Assembly (NCBI RefSeq): GCF_022790535.1
Contig: NZ_LOHG01000003.1
Location: 177,532-234,203, forward strand
DNA length: 56,672 nt
Direction: 5' to 3'
Source of the DNA: Pseudomonas maioricensis
GTDB lineage: Bacteria; Pseudomonadota; Gammaproteobacteria; Pseudomonadales; Pseudomonadaceae
The notes below the pieces were generated by a model. The model saw only the letters and a program-made list of their open reading frames with translations. It was not told the origin of the DNA and did not search any database. Shown piece by piece: positions 8,970 to 18,938 of the stretch. Numbering within the stretch: position 1 is the first letter of the stretch; each line of letters starts with the position of its first letter. Made by a program: the position numbers and the translations under genes.

Positions 8970-9983
8970 ATGCAAGTGAAACACCTGCTGCTGATAGCCA
9001 TCCTCGCACTCACCGCTGCCTGCTCGTCGAAGGAAGTGATTGACGAAAACCTGAGCGAAGTCGAGCTGTACCAGCAGGCGCAGGCCGATCTGGGTAACAA
9101 CAGCTATTCGACGGCCACTGAGAAGCTCAAGGCGCTGGAGTCGCGTTATCCATTCGGTCGCTATGCTGATCAGGCACAGCTCGAACTGATTTACGCGAAC
9201 TACAAGAACGGTGAGCCGGAAGCTGCGAAATCCGCTGCCGAACGCTTCATCCGCCTGCACCCGCAGCACCCGAACGTTGACTACGCCTACTACATGAAAG
9301 GCCTGACTTCGTTCGACCAGGACGTTGGCCTGCTGGCGCGCTTCCTGCCGCTGGACCAGACCAAACGTGACCCGGGTGCCGCTCGCGACTCGTTCAACGA
9401 GTTTGCGCAACTGACCAGCCGCTATCCGAACAGCCGTTATTCGCCGGACGCCAAGCAGCGCATGATTTACCTGCGCAACCTGCTGGCTTCCTACGAAATC
9501 CACGTAGCGGACTACTACCTGACTCGTCAGGCTTATGTTGCTGCCGCTAACCGCGGCCGTTATGTGATCGAAAACTTCCAGGAAACCCCATCTGTGGGTG
9601 ACGGCCTGGCGGTGATGGTTGAGTCCTATCAGCGTCTGCACCTGGACGACCTGGCTGCTACCAGCCTGGAAGTACTCAAGGCTAACTATCCAAACCATCC
9701 GCAACTGGTCGATGGTCAGTTCGTGCCTCGCGAAGCCGAAGCGGATAACCGCTCGTGGCTGTCCAAGGCAACACTGGGCCTGATCGAAAGCAATCCGCCG
9801 CTGCCGCCGGGTGAAACCCGCGCCAACCAGGACGTGATCAAACAGTACGAAGATGCCAAACAAGCCATCCCTCGTGATCTGCTGCCAGAAAACCAGGAAG
9901 AGCTCGACGAGCAGGAACACGAAGCCGAAGGCAACAACGACCGTTCGTGGTTCAGCTACATGACGTTTGGTGTGTTTGACTGA
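8970..9983 (+). CDS. bamD: Outer membrane assembly lipoprotein BamD (ComL)
   Basis: Essential lipoprotein of the BAM complex that inserts beta-barrel proteins into the outer membrane. The start at ATG 8970 gives a lipoprotein signal with lipobox LTAAC (Cys18). TPR-like repeats follow, including [18 protein letters not shown] and repeated RYPFG/RYPNSRY blocks. The product is 337 residues, longer than E. coli BamD, with an acidic C-terminal tail rich in Glu and Asp. The frame stays open further upstream, but that part does not look like protein and would bury the signal peptide. A strong terminator follows. Confidence 0.95.
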   Translation: MQVKHLLLIAILALTAACSSKEVIDENLSEVELYQQAQADLGNNSYSTATEKLKALESRYPFGRYADQAQLELIYANYKNGEPEAAKSAAERFIRLHPQHPNVDYAYYMKGLTSFDQDVGLLARFLPLDQTKRDPGAARDSFNEFAQLTSRYPNSRYSPDAKQRMIYLRNLLASYEIHVADYYLTRQAYVAAANRGRYVIENFQETPSVGDGLAVMVESYQRLHLDDLAATSLEVLKANYPNHPQLVDGQFVPREAEADNRSWLSKATLGLIESNPPLPPGETRANQDVIKQYEDAKQAIPRDLLPENQEELDEQEHEAEGNNDRSWFSYMTFGVFD

Positions 9984-9997
9984 CACCTGCGTTAATA

Positions 9998-10026
9998 AAA
10001 AAGAGGCCTGCGGGCCTCTTTTTTTG
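9998..10026 (+). terminator. Intrinsic terminator after bamD
   Basis: Perfect 8-base stem AAGAGGCC/GGCCTCTT with loop TGCG at 10001-10020, preceded by an A-run and followed by seven T residues. Confidence 0.9.
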
Positions 10027-10076
10027 TGTCCCGATATTGAGCTCTCTGTAGATATCAACGCACCGTGCAATTGATT

Positions 10077-10148
10077 TGTAGGAGCTGCCGAAGGCTGCGA
10101 GGCGGTGTGTCTGGAGAATTGCTTCGCAGCCTTCGGCAGCTCCTACAG
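10077..10148. repeat. REP inverted-repeat pair
   Basis: Arms TGTAGGAGCTGCCGAAGGC and the complement with a short spacer. It makes up most of the gap between the bamD terminator and the next gene; the rest (10149-10326) shows no further clear feature. Confidence 0.9.
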
Positions 10149-10326
10149 AAAACTCCCCCGCCATCGAATTCTCTTTGAGAAAGACCAACTTCCCGACTAA
10201 AACCGGTCCCAGGTTGCCGGCGATATAGAAGTTAGCGGCATTGCCCCTGTTAGACCCGCGCCCTGAGAGACACAACCTGCCCTCCTTCGCTACACTGCAA
10301 AATCTAAAATCACTAAGCTGGAAATC

Positions 10327-10566
10327 ATGATTCGCTTACTTATGTGGGTCGCGCTGATCGCGGCGGTAGTGTGGTTCGTCAAGCGTCTGCTCAACCCGCC
10401 AGCCCCACGTCGCAAAGCACCGCCACCCGAAGAAGTCGCTGCGCCAATGGTCCGCTGCGCCCAGTGCGGCGTGCACTTGCCTCGGGACCGAGCCCTGAGC
10501 CAGGGACAACAATGGTATTGCAGCGAGACGCATCGCCTGGAAGGCCCGGCGGCACGTGATCGCTGA
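10327..10566 (+). CDS. Small membrane-anchored Cys-rich protein (PP0621 family)
   Basis: A 79-residue protein with one N-terminal membrane segment (residues 2-18), a Pro-rich basic linker, and a small metal-binding-like module with CAQCGVHL (Cys44, Cys47) plus Cys65 and His69. It resembles the pseudomonad PP0621 family, found between bamD and pilS. The module could bind zinc. The last 11 bases overlap the GTG start of pilS, so the two are probably coupled. Function is unknown; a link to PilS signalling is only suggested by position. Confidence 0.75.
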   Translation: MIRLLMWVALIAAVVWFVKRLLNPPAPRRKAPPPEEVAAPMVRCAQCGVHLPRDRALSQGQQWYCSETHRLEGPAARDR

Positions 10567-12148
10567 AACACTCTCGCTGGGCAGCCCTCAGGCCCAGCGC
10601 ATTCTGCGTCTGTACCACCTCTATCGACTGACCATCGGCATCATGCTGGTGCTGTTGATCTCCAGCAGTCTGGACATCGAACTGCTGGAAATGGCCAATC
10701 CGAACCTGTTTCGCGCCGGATGCTGGCTGTATCTGGTTTCCAACATCCTCATCGTCGTACTGCTGGAGCGCCCCACTCGTCAGGCGCAGCTGTTTACCCT
10801 GGCGATGGTCGACGCCCTGATGCTCTCAGCCCTGTTCTATGCCGGGGGCGGGCCACCCAGCGGGATCGGCAACGTCCTCATAGCCTCCGTAGCCATCAGT
10901 AACGTATTGCTACGCGGTCGCACAGGCCTATTGATAGCGGCCGTCGCGGCCATCGGCATCATCTACCTGACCTTTTACATCAGCTTCAGCACCCCCGCTG
11001 CGGCAGGGCATTACCTCCAGGCCAGTTCGCTGGGTGCGCTGTGCTTCGCCGCCGCAGTACTGGTGCAGGCACTGACGCGACGCCTGCACATCAGCGAGGC
11101 CCTGGCCGAGCAACGTGCGGCAGATGTCGACAATCTCGAAGAACTCAACGCCCTCATTCTGCAACGCATGCGCACCGGCATCATCGTACTGAACGCCCGG
11201 CGTCGTGTGCTGCTGGCCAATCAAAGCGCTCTGAATTTGCTGGGCTATGAGCAATTGACCGGGCTGGTTCTCGATACCTATTCGCCGCAGTTGGTGTCAC
11301 GTTTGCGCCAATGGCTGATCAATCCCGTGCTGACACCGCAAAGCATTTCAGTCTCCTCTACAGGCCCGGTCCTGCAACCGGGCTTCGTCGCACTCAACCG
11401 GGGTGATCAACGCCAGACGTTGATTTTTCTGGAAGACCTGTCGCAGATATCACAACAGGCTCAACAGCTGAAACTCGCCGCATTGGGTCGCCTCACAGCG
11501 GGCATCGCTCACGAAATTCGTAACCCGTTGGGTGCGATCAGTCATGCCGCGCAGTTACTTAACGAGTCCGATGAACTCGGCAGTGCTGATCATCGCCTGG
11601 GGCAGATCATTCACGAACAATCGCAACGCATGAATCGGGTCATCGAAAACGTTCTGCAGTTGTCCCGCCAGCGCCACGCCGAACCACACTTGCTGGACTT
11701 GAAAACGTGGCTGGAACAGTTTGTCGACGAGGCTCGCAGCAGGTTGAACGCCGGTCAATCGATTCACCTGCAAATAAACCCTGCTCCACTGACCACTCGC
11801 ATGGACGCCGAGCAGCTCAATCAGGTGCTCAACAATCTCGTACAAAATGCTTTGCGCTACAGTGGTAAGAGCCATGAGCGTGCGCAAGTGTGGATCAAGC
11901 TGTTTCAGGCCCCGCTTAGTGATCAGGCCATTCTTGAAGTACTGGACGATGGCCCCGGCGTCCCTCAAGAACACATGACAAAGATGTTTGAGCCCTTTTT
12001 CACAACGGAAAGCAAAGGCACCGGCCTGGGCCTTTACCTTTCACGGGAGCTTTGCGAGAGCAATCAGGCGCATCTGGACTACACATTTCGGGAAGGTGGC
12101 GGCAGCTGTCTGCGTATCACCTTCGCCCATCCGTTGAAGTTGAGTTGA
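10556..12148 (+). CDS. pilS: Sensor histidine kinase PilS
   Basis: Inner-membrane kinase of 530 residues that senses pilin levels in the membrane and phosphorylates PilR. About six membrane segments occupy the first 180 residues. A PAS domain follows (about 200-300, with RTGIIVLNARRRVLLANQS), then HisKA with phospho-acceptor His319 in IAHEIRNPLG, and HATPase with DDGPGVP and GTGLGLYLS. GTG at 10556 gives the natural N-terminus before the first helix. It is followed by pilR after 2 bases. Confidence 0.92.
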   Translation: MIAETLSLGSPQAQRILRLYHLYRLTIGIMLVLLISSSLDIELLEMANPNLFRAGCWLYLVSNILIVVLLERPTRQAQLFTLAMVDALMLSALFYAGGGPPSGIGNVLIASVAISNVLLRGRTGLLIAAVAAIGIIYLTFYISFSTPAAAGHYLQASSLGALCFAAAVLVQALTRRLHISEALAEQRAADVDNLEELNALILQRMRTGIIVLNARRRVLLANQSALNLLGYEQLTGLVLDTYSPQLVSRLRQWLINPVLTPQSISVSSTGPVLQPGFVALNRGDQRQTLIFLEDLSQISQQAQQLKLAALGRLTAGIAHEIRNPLGAISHAAQLLNESDELGSADHRLGQIIHEQSQRMNRVIENVLQLSRQRHAEPHLLDLKTWLEQFVDEARSRLNAGQSIHLQINPAPLTTRMDAEQLNQVLNNLVQNALRYSGKSHERAQVWIKLFQAPLSDQAILEVLDDGPGVPQEHMTKMFEPFFTTESKGTGLGLYLSRELCESNQAHLDYTFREGGGSCLRITFAHPLKLS

Positions 12149-12150
12149 CC

Positions 12151-13491
12151 ATGAGCCAGCGGCAAAAAATCCTGATAGTCGATGATGAGCCGGACATTCG
12201 CGAACTGCTGGAGATCACTCTGGGGCGGATGAAACTCGATACCCGGAGCGCCTGTAACGTCAAGGAGGCCCGCGACTGGCTGGCCCGCGAGCCATTCGAC
12301 CTGTGCCTGACGGACATGCGCTTGCCGGATGGCAATGGTCTTGAACTGGTGCAGCATATCCAGCAGCGCCACACACTAACGCCGGTGGCCATGATCACCG
12401 CCCACGGCAGCCTGGACACGGCGATTCACGCGCTGAAAGCCGGTGCTTTCGATTTCCTCACCAAACCGGTGGACCTGAGCAGGCTGCGGGAGTTGGTGGG
12501 CAGCGCTCTGCGACTCAAGCCGCCAATCCAGCCAGAACCGGGCATTGCTCGTCGCTTGCAGGGAGACTCGCCGCCCATTCAGGCATTGCGCCAGCAAATC
12601 AGCAAACTGGCGCGCAGCCAGGCACCGGTCTACATCAGCGGAGAATCCGGCAGCGGCAAAGAGCGAGTCGCGCGCCTGATCCATGAACAAGGGCCACGCG
12701 CAGAGCAGCCGTTTATTCCGGTGAACTGCGGTGCCATCCCGTCGGAACTGATGGAAAGCGAGTTCTTCGGCCATCGCAAAGGCAGCTTCAGTGGGGCTCA
12801 CGAAGATAAACCGGGGCTGTTTCAGGCGGCCAACGGCGGGACGCTGTTTCTGGATGAAGTTGCCGACCTGCCGCTGGCCATGCAGGTCAAAATGCTGCGG
12901 GCGATTCAGGAAAAATCGGTTCGTAGCGTTGGCGCTCAGCAGGAGTTGGTGGTGGACGTGCGCGTGCTGTGCGCCACACACAAAGACCTGCAAATTGAAG
13001 TGGCCGCCGGGCGCTTTCGTCAGGATTTGTACTACCGGCTCAACGTGATCGAGTTACAGGTGCCACCGCTGCGTGAGCGGCGCCAGGACATCGAGCAACT
13101 GGCCGCACATGTCCTGAAACGCCTTGCCGATGAGTCGTCGCAGCCCCCTGCCCGACTTGATCCGCAAGCGCTGGAGGCACTCAAGAGCTACCGCTTTCCA
13201 GGTAACGTACGCGAACTGGAGAACATTCTCGAACGCGCTTATACCTTGTGCGAGAACAATCAGATCAACGTAGCCGACCTGCGCCTGGTGCAACCGTCAG
13301 CACCGTCGGAGCAAGACAGCGCCAACCTCGCCGACATCGACAACCTTGAAGACTATCTGGAAAGCATCGAGCGCAAACTGATCCTGCAAGCGCTGGAAGA
13401 AACCCGCTGGAATCGAACTGCGGCGGCACAGCGCCTGAACCTGACGTTCAGGTCAATGCGCTATCGGCTTAAAAAGCTTGGGTTGGAGTAG
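12151..13491 (+). CDS. pilR: Sigma-54 response regulator PilR
   Basis: NtrC-type activator of 446 residues, expected to drive sigma-54 transcription of the major pilin gene. Receiver domain 1-120 has the phospho-acceptor Asp55 (TDMRLPDG). The AAA+ domain has Walker A GESGSGKE near 164. The sigma-54 contact loop, usually GAFTGA, reads GSFSGA at 211-216. The C-terminal Fis-type helix-turn-helix ends WNRTAAAQRLNL. ATG 12151 is 2 bases after pilS and begins the receiver domain directly. An upstream in-frame extension overlaps pilS and is rejected. Confidence 0.94.
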   Translation: MSQRQKILIVDDEPDIRELLEITLGRMKLDTRSACNVKEARDWLAREPFDLCLTDMRLPDGNGLELVQHIQQRHTLTPVAMITAHGSLDTAIHALKAGAFDFLTKPVDLSRLRELVGSALRLKPPIQPEPGIARRLQGDSPPIQALRQQISKLARSQAPVYISGESGSGKERVARLIHEQGPRAEQPFIPVNCGAIPSELMESEFFGHRKGSFSGAHEDKPGLFQAANGGTLFLDEVADLPLAMQVKMLRAIQEKSVRSVGAQQELVVDVRVLCATHKDLQIEVAAGRFRQDLYYRLNVIELQVPPLRERRQDIEQLAAHVLKRLADESSQPPARLDPQALEALKSYRFPGNVRELENILERAYTLCENNQINVADLRLVQPSAPSEQDSANLADIDNLEDYLESIERKLILQALEETRWNRTAAAQRLNLTFRSMRYRLKKLGLE

Positions 13492-13532
13492 AGCACTTGA
13501 AACTGTAAGACGTTCGCGCAGCAACCTGGCCC

Positions 13533-13606
13533 CTGTAGGAGCTGCCGAAGGCTGCGATCCCGGTACGTCAAGAGAAATGCTTCGCAGCCTTCGTCAGCTC
13601 CTACAG
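13533..13606. repeat. REP inverted-repeat pair
   Basis: Arms CTGTAGGAGCTGCCGAAGG and TCGTCAGCTCCTACAG (one change). A separate half-REP of another class, CGCGAACAAGTTCGCTCCTAC, follows at about 13652-13672 and abuts the thiO stop. Confidence 0.85.
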
Positions 13607-13669
13607 AAAATGCATTTCAAGCCAGCGAGGCGCCTTGCCTGCCACACCGCCTCGCGAACAAGTTCGCTC

Positions 13670-14776
13670 CTACAGAAGCCCGACTACCCTGCCCGCTGGT
13701 GAATACGATGCTGGATTTATCACCGGCTCACGTCCGACCAGCAGGTCTGCCAGCAACTGGCACGACGCAGGCGCCAGTACCAGGCCGTTGCGATAATGGC
13801 CGCAATTGAGCCATAGCCCGGCAAACCCGGGCAGCTCGCCGATGTAGGGAATACCTTCAGGCGAGCCCGGACGCAGCCCGGCCCAATGACCAACCACCTG
13901 AGCGTCAGCCAACGCAGGCAGCAGCTCGACCGCAGAAGCCTTGAGGCTTTCCAGCGCGATATCGGTGGGGGTCTTGTCGAAGCCTTCGTGCTCCAGCGTG
14001 CTGCCGATCAGAATATGCCCGTCGCGCCGTGGGATCGCGTATCGCCCCTTGGCAAGCACCATGCTCGGCAGAAAGTCCGACGCGCATTTGTACAGGATCA
14101 TCTGGCCCTTGACCGGCTCGACCGGCAGTTCAAGACCAAGCGTCTTGAGCAACTCGCCACTCCAGGCCCCGGCCGCCAGTACCACCTGATCGCCGAGAAC
14201 ATCTCCGGAAGAAGTACTCACGCCCAGCACCTGGTCGCCCTCGCGGACAAAACCCTGCACTTCACAGTGCTCCTGGACGGTGACATTGGGCAGCGCCAGC
14301 AAGGCGGCTTTAAGGGATTTGACCAGCCGCGGATTGCGCACGTTAGCGACGTTAGCCATGTAGATGGCCCGTGTGTAGCCCTCGCCCAATACGGGCACCG
14401 CATCGTGCACCGCAGAGATATCCACCGAACTCAACGGTCGCCCCTCGCGCACCGCCCAGTCCAGCGCCTGCTGTTCATCGTCCAGATCCAGCCAGTACAA
14501 ACCGGTGGTGTGGACTTCCGGATCGACGCCTGTCTGTGCAAACAGGCGTTCGGCGAGTTGTGGATAAAAATCCTGCGACCAATGCGCCAGCGCTGTCACT
14601 GCAGCGCTGTAACGCCAGGGATAAAGTGGAGAAACAATGCCGCCGCCCGCCCAGGAAGACTCTTGCCCTACATCGGAGCGTTCCAGCAGCACGACCTTTT
14701 CCACTTCGGATGCGAGGTTGAAGGCCGTCAACAGACCGATCACACCTCCGCCAACAATCACGACCTGCCTGGACAT
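13670..14776 (-). CDS. thiO: Glycine oxidase ThiO
   Basis: FAD enzyme of 368 residues that oxidises glycine to the imine used to build the thiazole ring of thiamine. The dinucleotide-binding start VVIVGGGVIGLLTAFNL and the DAO-family end WLNCGHYRNGLVLAP with FAD contacts are present, and LRPGSPEGIPYIG is a family block. I chose ATG 14776 because MSRQVVIVGGG is the usual N-terminus and GAGAG lies upstream; a TTG five codons earlier is possible. It follows pilE by 24 bases and may be co-transcribed with the minor pilins, as an unrelated passenger. Confidence 0.88.
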   Translation of the reverse strand: MSRQVVIVGGGVIGLLTAFNLASEVEKVVLLERSDVGQESSWAGGGIVSPLYPWRYSAAVTALAHWSQDFYPQLAERLFAQTGVDPEVHTTGLYWLDLDDEQQALDWAVREGRPLSSVDISAVHDAVPVLGEGYTRAIYMANVANVRNPRLVKSLKAALLALPNVTVQEHCEVQGFVREGDQVLGVSTSSGDVLGDQVVLAAGAWSGELLKTLGLELPVEPVKGQMILYKCASDFLPSMVLAKGRYAIPRRDGHILIGSTLEHEGFDKTPTDIALESLKASAVELLPALADAQVVGHWAGLRPGSPEGIPYIGELPGFAGLWLNCGHYRNGLVLAPASCQLLADLLVGREPVINPASYSPAGRVVGLL

Positions 14777-14800
14777 CTTGCTCTCGTTCAAAAAGGGCGA

Positions 14801-15223
14801 TCAGCGGCCCCAGCAGTCTTTACTGGCCAGACCCGTGGAGTTGCTGATAGCGCCGGTATTGGTAATGACGAAATTGCCGCACTTGTCACCGTTCATCATC
14901 GACCCCGCCACAGGTGTCGCAGTCAACGTGAACGTCTGATCGGCCCGAACTGCCGCGATGGTGTAATAAGCGTTACCGGGCGAAATAATCAGGTTTACCG
15001 CCGCATTGCCTCCGGCCGCAGCGACATCCGTATATTTCCCGTTGCGGGAGAAGAACCGCTCAAGTGCCTGAGTCTGCTCAGTCAACAGGCTGGCAATCTC
15101 CGCCCGATGGGTACGCCTCACATACTCCGTGTAACTGGGGTACGCAATGGAGGCAAGAATACCGACAATCGCCACGACAATCATGAGTTCCATCAAGGTA
15201 AAGCCTGTTGATCTGCTGCGCAT
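14801..15223 (-). CDS. pilE: Minor pilin PilE
   Basis: Type IV minor pilin of 140 residues. The short leader MRSRSTG is followed by [14 protein letters not shown], the standard PilD cleavage and methylation site with Glu5. A C-terminal disulfide pair (KCGNF and KDCW) is typical. ATG 15223 has AGGA upstream and gives a normal leader; a longer reading would overlap pilY1. It helps prime the pilus tip complex with FimU, PilV, PilW, PilX and PilY1. It lies 11 bases after pilY1 with no pilY2 between. Confidence 0.88.
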   Translation of the reverse strand: MRSRSTGFTLMELMIVVAIVGILASIAYPSYTEYVRRTHRAEIASLLTEQTQALERFFSRNGKYTDVAAAGGNAAVNLIISPGNAYYTIAAVRADQTFTLTATPVAGSMMNGDKCGNFVITNTGAISNSTGLASKDCWGR

Positions 15224-15234
15224 ACGCCGTATTC

Positions 15235-18200
15235 CTACTGTATTTGCCGCCACATGATGCGTTGGTAAACGTTGTTGCCGCTACCATCACCCTTCGTTGG
15301 AAGACGAATGAAGTTACCGCTGGAATCGATGATATACATGTTGTCATCCGCGCCAGCCAGACCGGCCACAACAGCGACCAGGTTAGGAATCCCGGTACCG
15401 ATCGCGATACCGGCGACACGCGAATCGGCAGAATCGATCTTGCCATCGCCGTTGGTATCCAGAATCGAGTAGTTGAGCATCCCGCCTTTCGCGGCATCCA
15501 GCTGGAACACCCGCCCGGTGCCCGTGCTTTCACAAGGGTCCGCAGAGTTGACTGCAGCGGTGGTGAAAAGGATCCGGCCACGGGTTGTTTGTGCCGGGTA
15601 GATCACCCGCTCGCCGACAAAAGGTTCAGTCGTATTCAGAAGCAGATACCAGCCCCTCTTTGACGCCCAATCAACGTCATTGCTGGAGGTCGTGGTGTAA
15701 GAGGCGCCGTTGCCGGTGATGGTGCCCGTGATGGTTTGTGGCTGCAAACCACTTTGCGTCACGTCACCTACACCGGTATCGGGATCCCAGACGGCATAAA
15801 ACCCCTGTTGGTCAGTGGTGGTTTTATCCGCGACCTCCATGAATTTACCGGTGCCGAAATAGACCATTTTGCCGTTGGTAGGATGGTCTACCAGCAGAGG
15901 CTGCACGGTGATCGGCTGTGTAGCACCACCCGGTGCGGTAAACAGGGGTTTGTTGCCAAAGGCGACGCCCCAACTACTGGCGGCCGCGCCGCTCATGTCG
16001 AACTTCCACATGCGCCCTTTCAAGTCGCCAGCATAGGCCGCTTGCACAACGTTCTGCGCGTTGACCCGCAATTTTACGGAAGACAGACCGTTGTCCGCTG
16101 CGGCATAGGCGGCCGGAATCGGTATCTCTCTGATCACGGCTCCGGTGGCAGCGTTGAGCACGAACAATGATGCGTTACCAGTAAAGCTGCCGTAGCCATT
16201 ACCCACTACGACAATGCCGGTGCCGTTGGCCATACGCGCCACATCAGGCTTTGAATAGGCATAACCGAGGTTGTTGTAGAGATTGGTCGGCGTAGAAGTA
16301 TCGGGGGCCTTGACCTCCCATAATGCGCCGATGTTATTGGCAGAACCCTGAAACAGACTGATCGCAAAGAACGCCTTGCCACCGGCGCCGGTGCCGCCGT
16401 AAGCAACGGTCGACCAAGTGCTTCCGATCTGGGTATCGAAGACGCCAATCTGACCGTCGACCGTAAACTTGTGGACCCCGGAACCATAAGTCGTCGACGC
16501 AATGGTCGCCAGTGACGTCAGTGCAGTTGACGGCATATATGCGTAGCGACGAGCCCCCGTGGCGGCATTGATGACGTTGAAAAAACCGTCATTGGCGTTA
16601 ACCAGCAGGTTGAGGTTCATGTTGGCTGCTTTGGTCGTCAGATACGTCGCGTACGAGGTATTACCGGTCAGGTCCGCAGAGGTCTTTTCGGTAGGCTGCG
16701 CAACCGTAAGGGGTGAGTTGATGATGTCGCCCAACAAGCGAGTGCGGGTGCGCAACCGGGCGTTCGCAGTGCCTTGAGTCCACGCAATGAGCTGCGCTCC
16801 GGTGACACCTGTTGGCAAGGTTGCATTGAGGGCAGTCTGTTGTGGCGTGGAAAAATTAGTGAAGTTGAGGGTGATCTTTGCTGACGTGGCAGTGTTCCAC
16901 GACTCGAAAACCGGAGGAGTTGCCGTGCTGGTGATTTGCGAGTCGGTGCTCCAGGCAGGCGTGGTTTGCTGAACGCCGGTGGTGCCATCCAGATTGTAAG
17001 CCCTGATCGTGCCGTGCCAGTCAGTCGGGTCATACAGGGTTTGATAGATCCGGGTGGAAGACGTGAGCGTCGAAGAACTCGCCGCCCCGCCGCCGCCCGA
17101 ACCGGCTTTGGCATAAATATCACTCAGTGTCAGGTTGAGCGCATTGGTTAATCCTGCGCTGTCGTTAGTCTGGTAGTACTTGCCGTGCCCATGGTTGTCG
17201 TCGGCAGCGTCGATCAGCATCTGGTCCGCCAGCGTAAAGCCGATGGTGTAGGTACTCATGTTCTGCTTGTTGAAACCGGTGGTATCCCAGCTTTTGCCAG
17301 TCAGGTCAGTGCCATCCGAGGTTTTTCGCATATCAATGTCGTAGGCGAATTTAGCCAGGTCATCGAGGTAAAACGTACTGCCCTCGTCGTCACCCACCAG
17401 GGTGCCGTCGTTGGCGGCATTTAAATCCCAGTTGGGCAGCGACCGCGAGGAGTCGGCAAGGTCATCCGGATCGTTGGTGGGAAACGTCCGGTCATAGGTC
17501 GGCAAACCATCAGTGATCACCACGCCATAGTTCTTCTGGCAGCGATACTGAATCGGGCTGGTATACGTCGTTGGGGGGCTTGGGTAGTACGAAGTCATCC
17601 CCCGGAAATAACGCGTGATCTCATAGTAGGTTTCAGCCATCGGGGTATTGGCCGATGGCGTCAGCGCCGCAATGGAGTTTTTCAGATTATTGATATTGGT
17701 CGTGGCCTGCGCCTGAGTCACCGGCGTGGGCTGGTAAACCGTCGCGGTCACCGGTGAGAGGTCGGCGACAGGCCTGGAGATTCTGCCGCCGGGGCCGAGG
17801 TCGAAATTATTGGGGTCATTAAATTGGGCAAGGCCAATGCGCAACGAAGTGTTGTTGGTCACCAGATTGGTGGCGACGTTTTTAGCAATGTTCATCCGGT
17901 AATCGTTGGGGATGTTGCCGGTCGTGTAGTCCCTGAACCCCAGTAAGTTCTGCGGGACCTGATCTATCAACCAGGATAGGTAGTTGGCGGTGTAACGTGT
18001 CTGCCCGTTTCCGGCTGGGTCCGGTAGTTTCATGCAGCGCTGAAAGCCATTGCGATAAATAGGTATTCCGCCCAACAGACATTGAAGCGAAAGCCCAACC
18101 AAGCCGAGTGAGCTGACATCCGCCAGCGCCAAAGTCTCGTTTCCCGAGATCTCCTTCAACTCAAGACAAGGTACAACAAGTAACCCGTTCAGGCAGTTGG

Positions 18201-18435
18201 GAAGATAACTCACAGGGGTACGGGCTACAGTCGGATCAAAACCCGATGCCCAGATAATGTTGTACATACTCCCCGAGTTATCCACCAACAACATCAGGTT
18301 CGCCGGTACCGCCGGAGAGCTGAGCAGCGGCACTTGCGCGGGGGTAAACGCATAAGCGGGGGCTGTCAGGTACAACGCCAGTAATGCACCGTAGACATAC
18401 TTCAGAATACGGACCGGCAACCTAGCAATTGGCAT
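15235..18435 (-). CDS. pilY1: Type IV pilus tip adhesin PilY1
   Basis: Large secreted tip-associated protein of 1066 residues, somewhat shorter than P. aeruginosa PilY1. After a signal peptide (about 1-29, ending AYAF) comes a von Willebrand A domain with the metal site LLVDNSGSM. The second half is the PilY1 beta-propeller, with blocks such as [16 protein letters not shown] and [13 protein letters not shown] calcium-binding loop [12 protein letters not shown] lies near the C-terminus. In P. aeruginosa PilY1 controls pilus retraction and surface sensing. ATG 18435 has GGAGAG 6 bases upstream and overlaps the pilX end by 14 bases. Confidence 0.93.
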   Translation of the reverse strand: MPIARLPVRILKYVYGALLALYLTAPAYAFTPAQVPLLSSPAVPANLMLLVDNSGSMYNIIWASGFDPTVARTPVSYLPNCLNGLLVVPCLELKEISGNETLALADVSSLGLVGLSLQCLLGGIPIYRNGFQRCMKLPDPAGNGQTRYTANYLSWLIDQVPQNLLGFRDYTTGNIPNDYRMNIAKNVATNLVTNNTSLRIGLAQFNDPNNFDLGPGGRISRPVADLSPVTATVYQPTPVTQAQATTNINNLKNSIAALTPSANTPMAETYYEITRYFRGMTSYYPSPPTTYTSPIQYRCQKNYGVVITDGLPTYDRTFPTNDPDDLADSSRSLPNWDLNAANDGTLVGDDEGSTFYLDDLAKFAYDIDMRKTSDGTDLTGKSWDTTGFNKQNMSTYTIGFTLADQMLIDAADDNHGHGKYYQTNDSAGLTNALNLTLSDIYAKAGSGGGGAASSSTLTSSTRIYQTLYDPTDWHGTIRAYNLDGTTGVQQTTPAWSTDSQITSTATPPVFESWNTATSAKITLNFTNFSTPQQTALNATLPTGVTGAQLIAWTQGTANARLRTRTRLLGDIINSPLTVAQPTEKTSADLTGNTSYATYLTTKAANMNLNLLVNANDGFFNVINAATGARRYAYMPSTALTSLATIASTTYGSGVHKFTVDGQIGVFDTQIGSTWSTVAYGGTGAGGKAFFAISLFQGSANNIGALWEVKAPDTSTPTNLYNNLGYAYSKPDVARMANGTGIVVVGNGYGSFTGNASLFVLNAATGAVIREIPIPAAYAAADNGLSSVKLRVNAQNVVQAAYAGDLKGRMWKFDMSGAAASSWGVAFGNKPLFTAPGGATQPITVQPLLVDHPTNGKMVYFGTGKFMEVADKTTTDQQGFYAVWDPDTGVGDVTQSGLQPQTITGTITGNGASYTTTSSNDVDWASKRGWYLLLNTTEPFVGERVIYPAQTTRGRILFTTAAVNSADPCESTGTGRVFQLDAAKGGMLNYSILDTNGDGKIDSADSRVAGIAIGTGIPNLVAVVAGLAGADDNMYIIDSSGNFIRLPTKGDGSGNNVYQRIMWRQIQ

Positions 18436-18925
18436 AAATACTCTCCAGTACCGTTCTCGATACCCCTTGAACTACGCTCGCCGTCACCCGATAAAGCGTG
18501 ACGGAACTACTGGCCGAACAAGTAGGCGGCCGATTGACCGGCGAGGCGGTGGTGCCAATGTTCTGAATCACATAAAAGCCCCCGCCCGCAGCTATCCACG
18601 GAACCCCTGCCGAACTGTTGCCTGCGGCCGTTACCGTCGTTGAATCAGCCGGAGGCGCGCACCCGGCCGTAGTCGTGCAGGCGGCCAATGAATAACCCGC
18701 GACCTGAATAGCCGACTCACCAAGTCGCAATACCGCTTCTGCCATCTGAAAGGATTGATTGCGTACTGTCACGCTGCCCGCCATTTTTTCCTGCAGGGTA
18801 GCGTTCTGCATCGACGAGACGCCCACCAGCGTCAGCAGGAGCAAAAAGACCAGGCTGATCAACAGCACCATGCCTTTTTGCCTGGAAGGACGTCCTTTTG
18901 AAATGGCGAGCGATCTTGTCTTCAT
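18422..18925 (-). CDS. pilX: Minor pilin assembly protein PilX
   Basis: Predicted 167-residue minor pilin. The N-terminus has a basic leader (GRPSRQKG) then MVLLISLVFLLLLTLVGVSS, the hydrophobic pilin helix in the PilX form, which lacks the usual Glu5. The middle contains MQNATLQEKMAG, a PilX hallmark. ATG 18925 is preferred; ATG 18934, three codons earlier, is also possible. It lies 13 bases after pilW and overlaps pilY1. Confidence 0.85.
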   Translation of the reverse strand: MKTRSLAISKGRPSRQKGMVLLISLVFLLLLTLVGVSSMQNATLQEKMAGSVTVRNQSFQMAEAVLRLGESAIQVAGYSLAACTTTAGCAPPADSTTVTAAGNSSAGVPWIAAGGGFYVIQNIGTTASPVNRPPTCSASSSVTLYRVTASVVQGVSRTVLESIYANC

Positions 18926-18938
18926 GGCATGCATCCGT

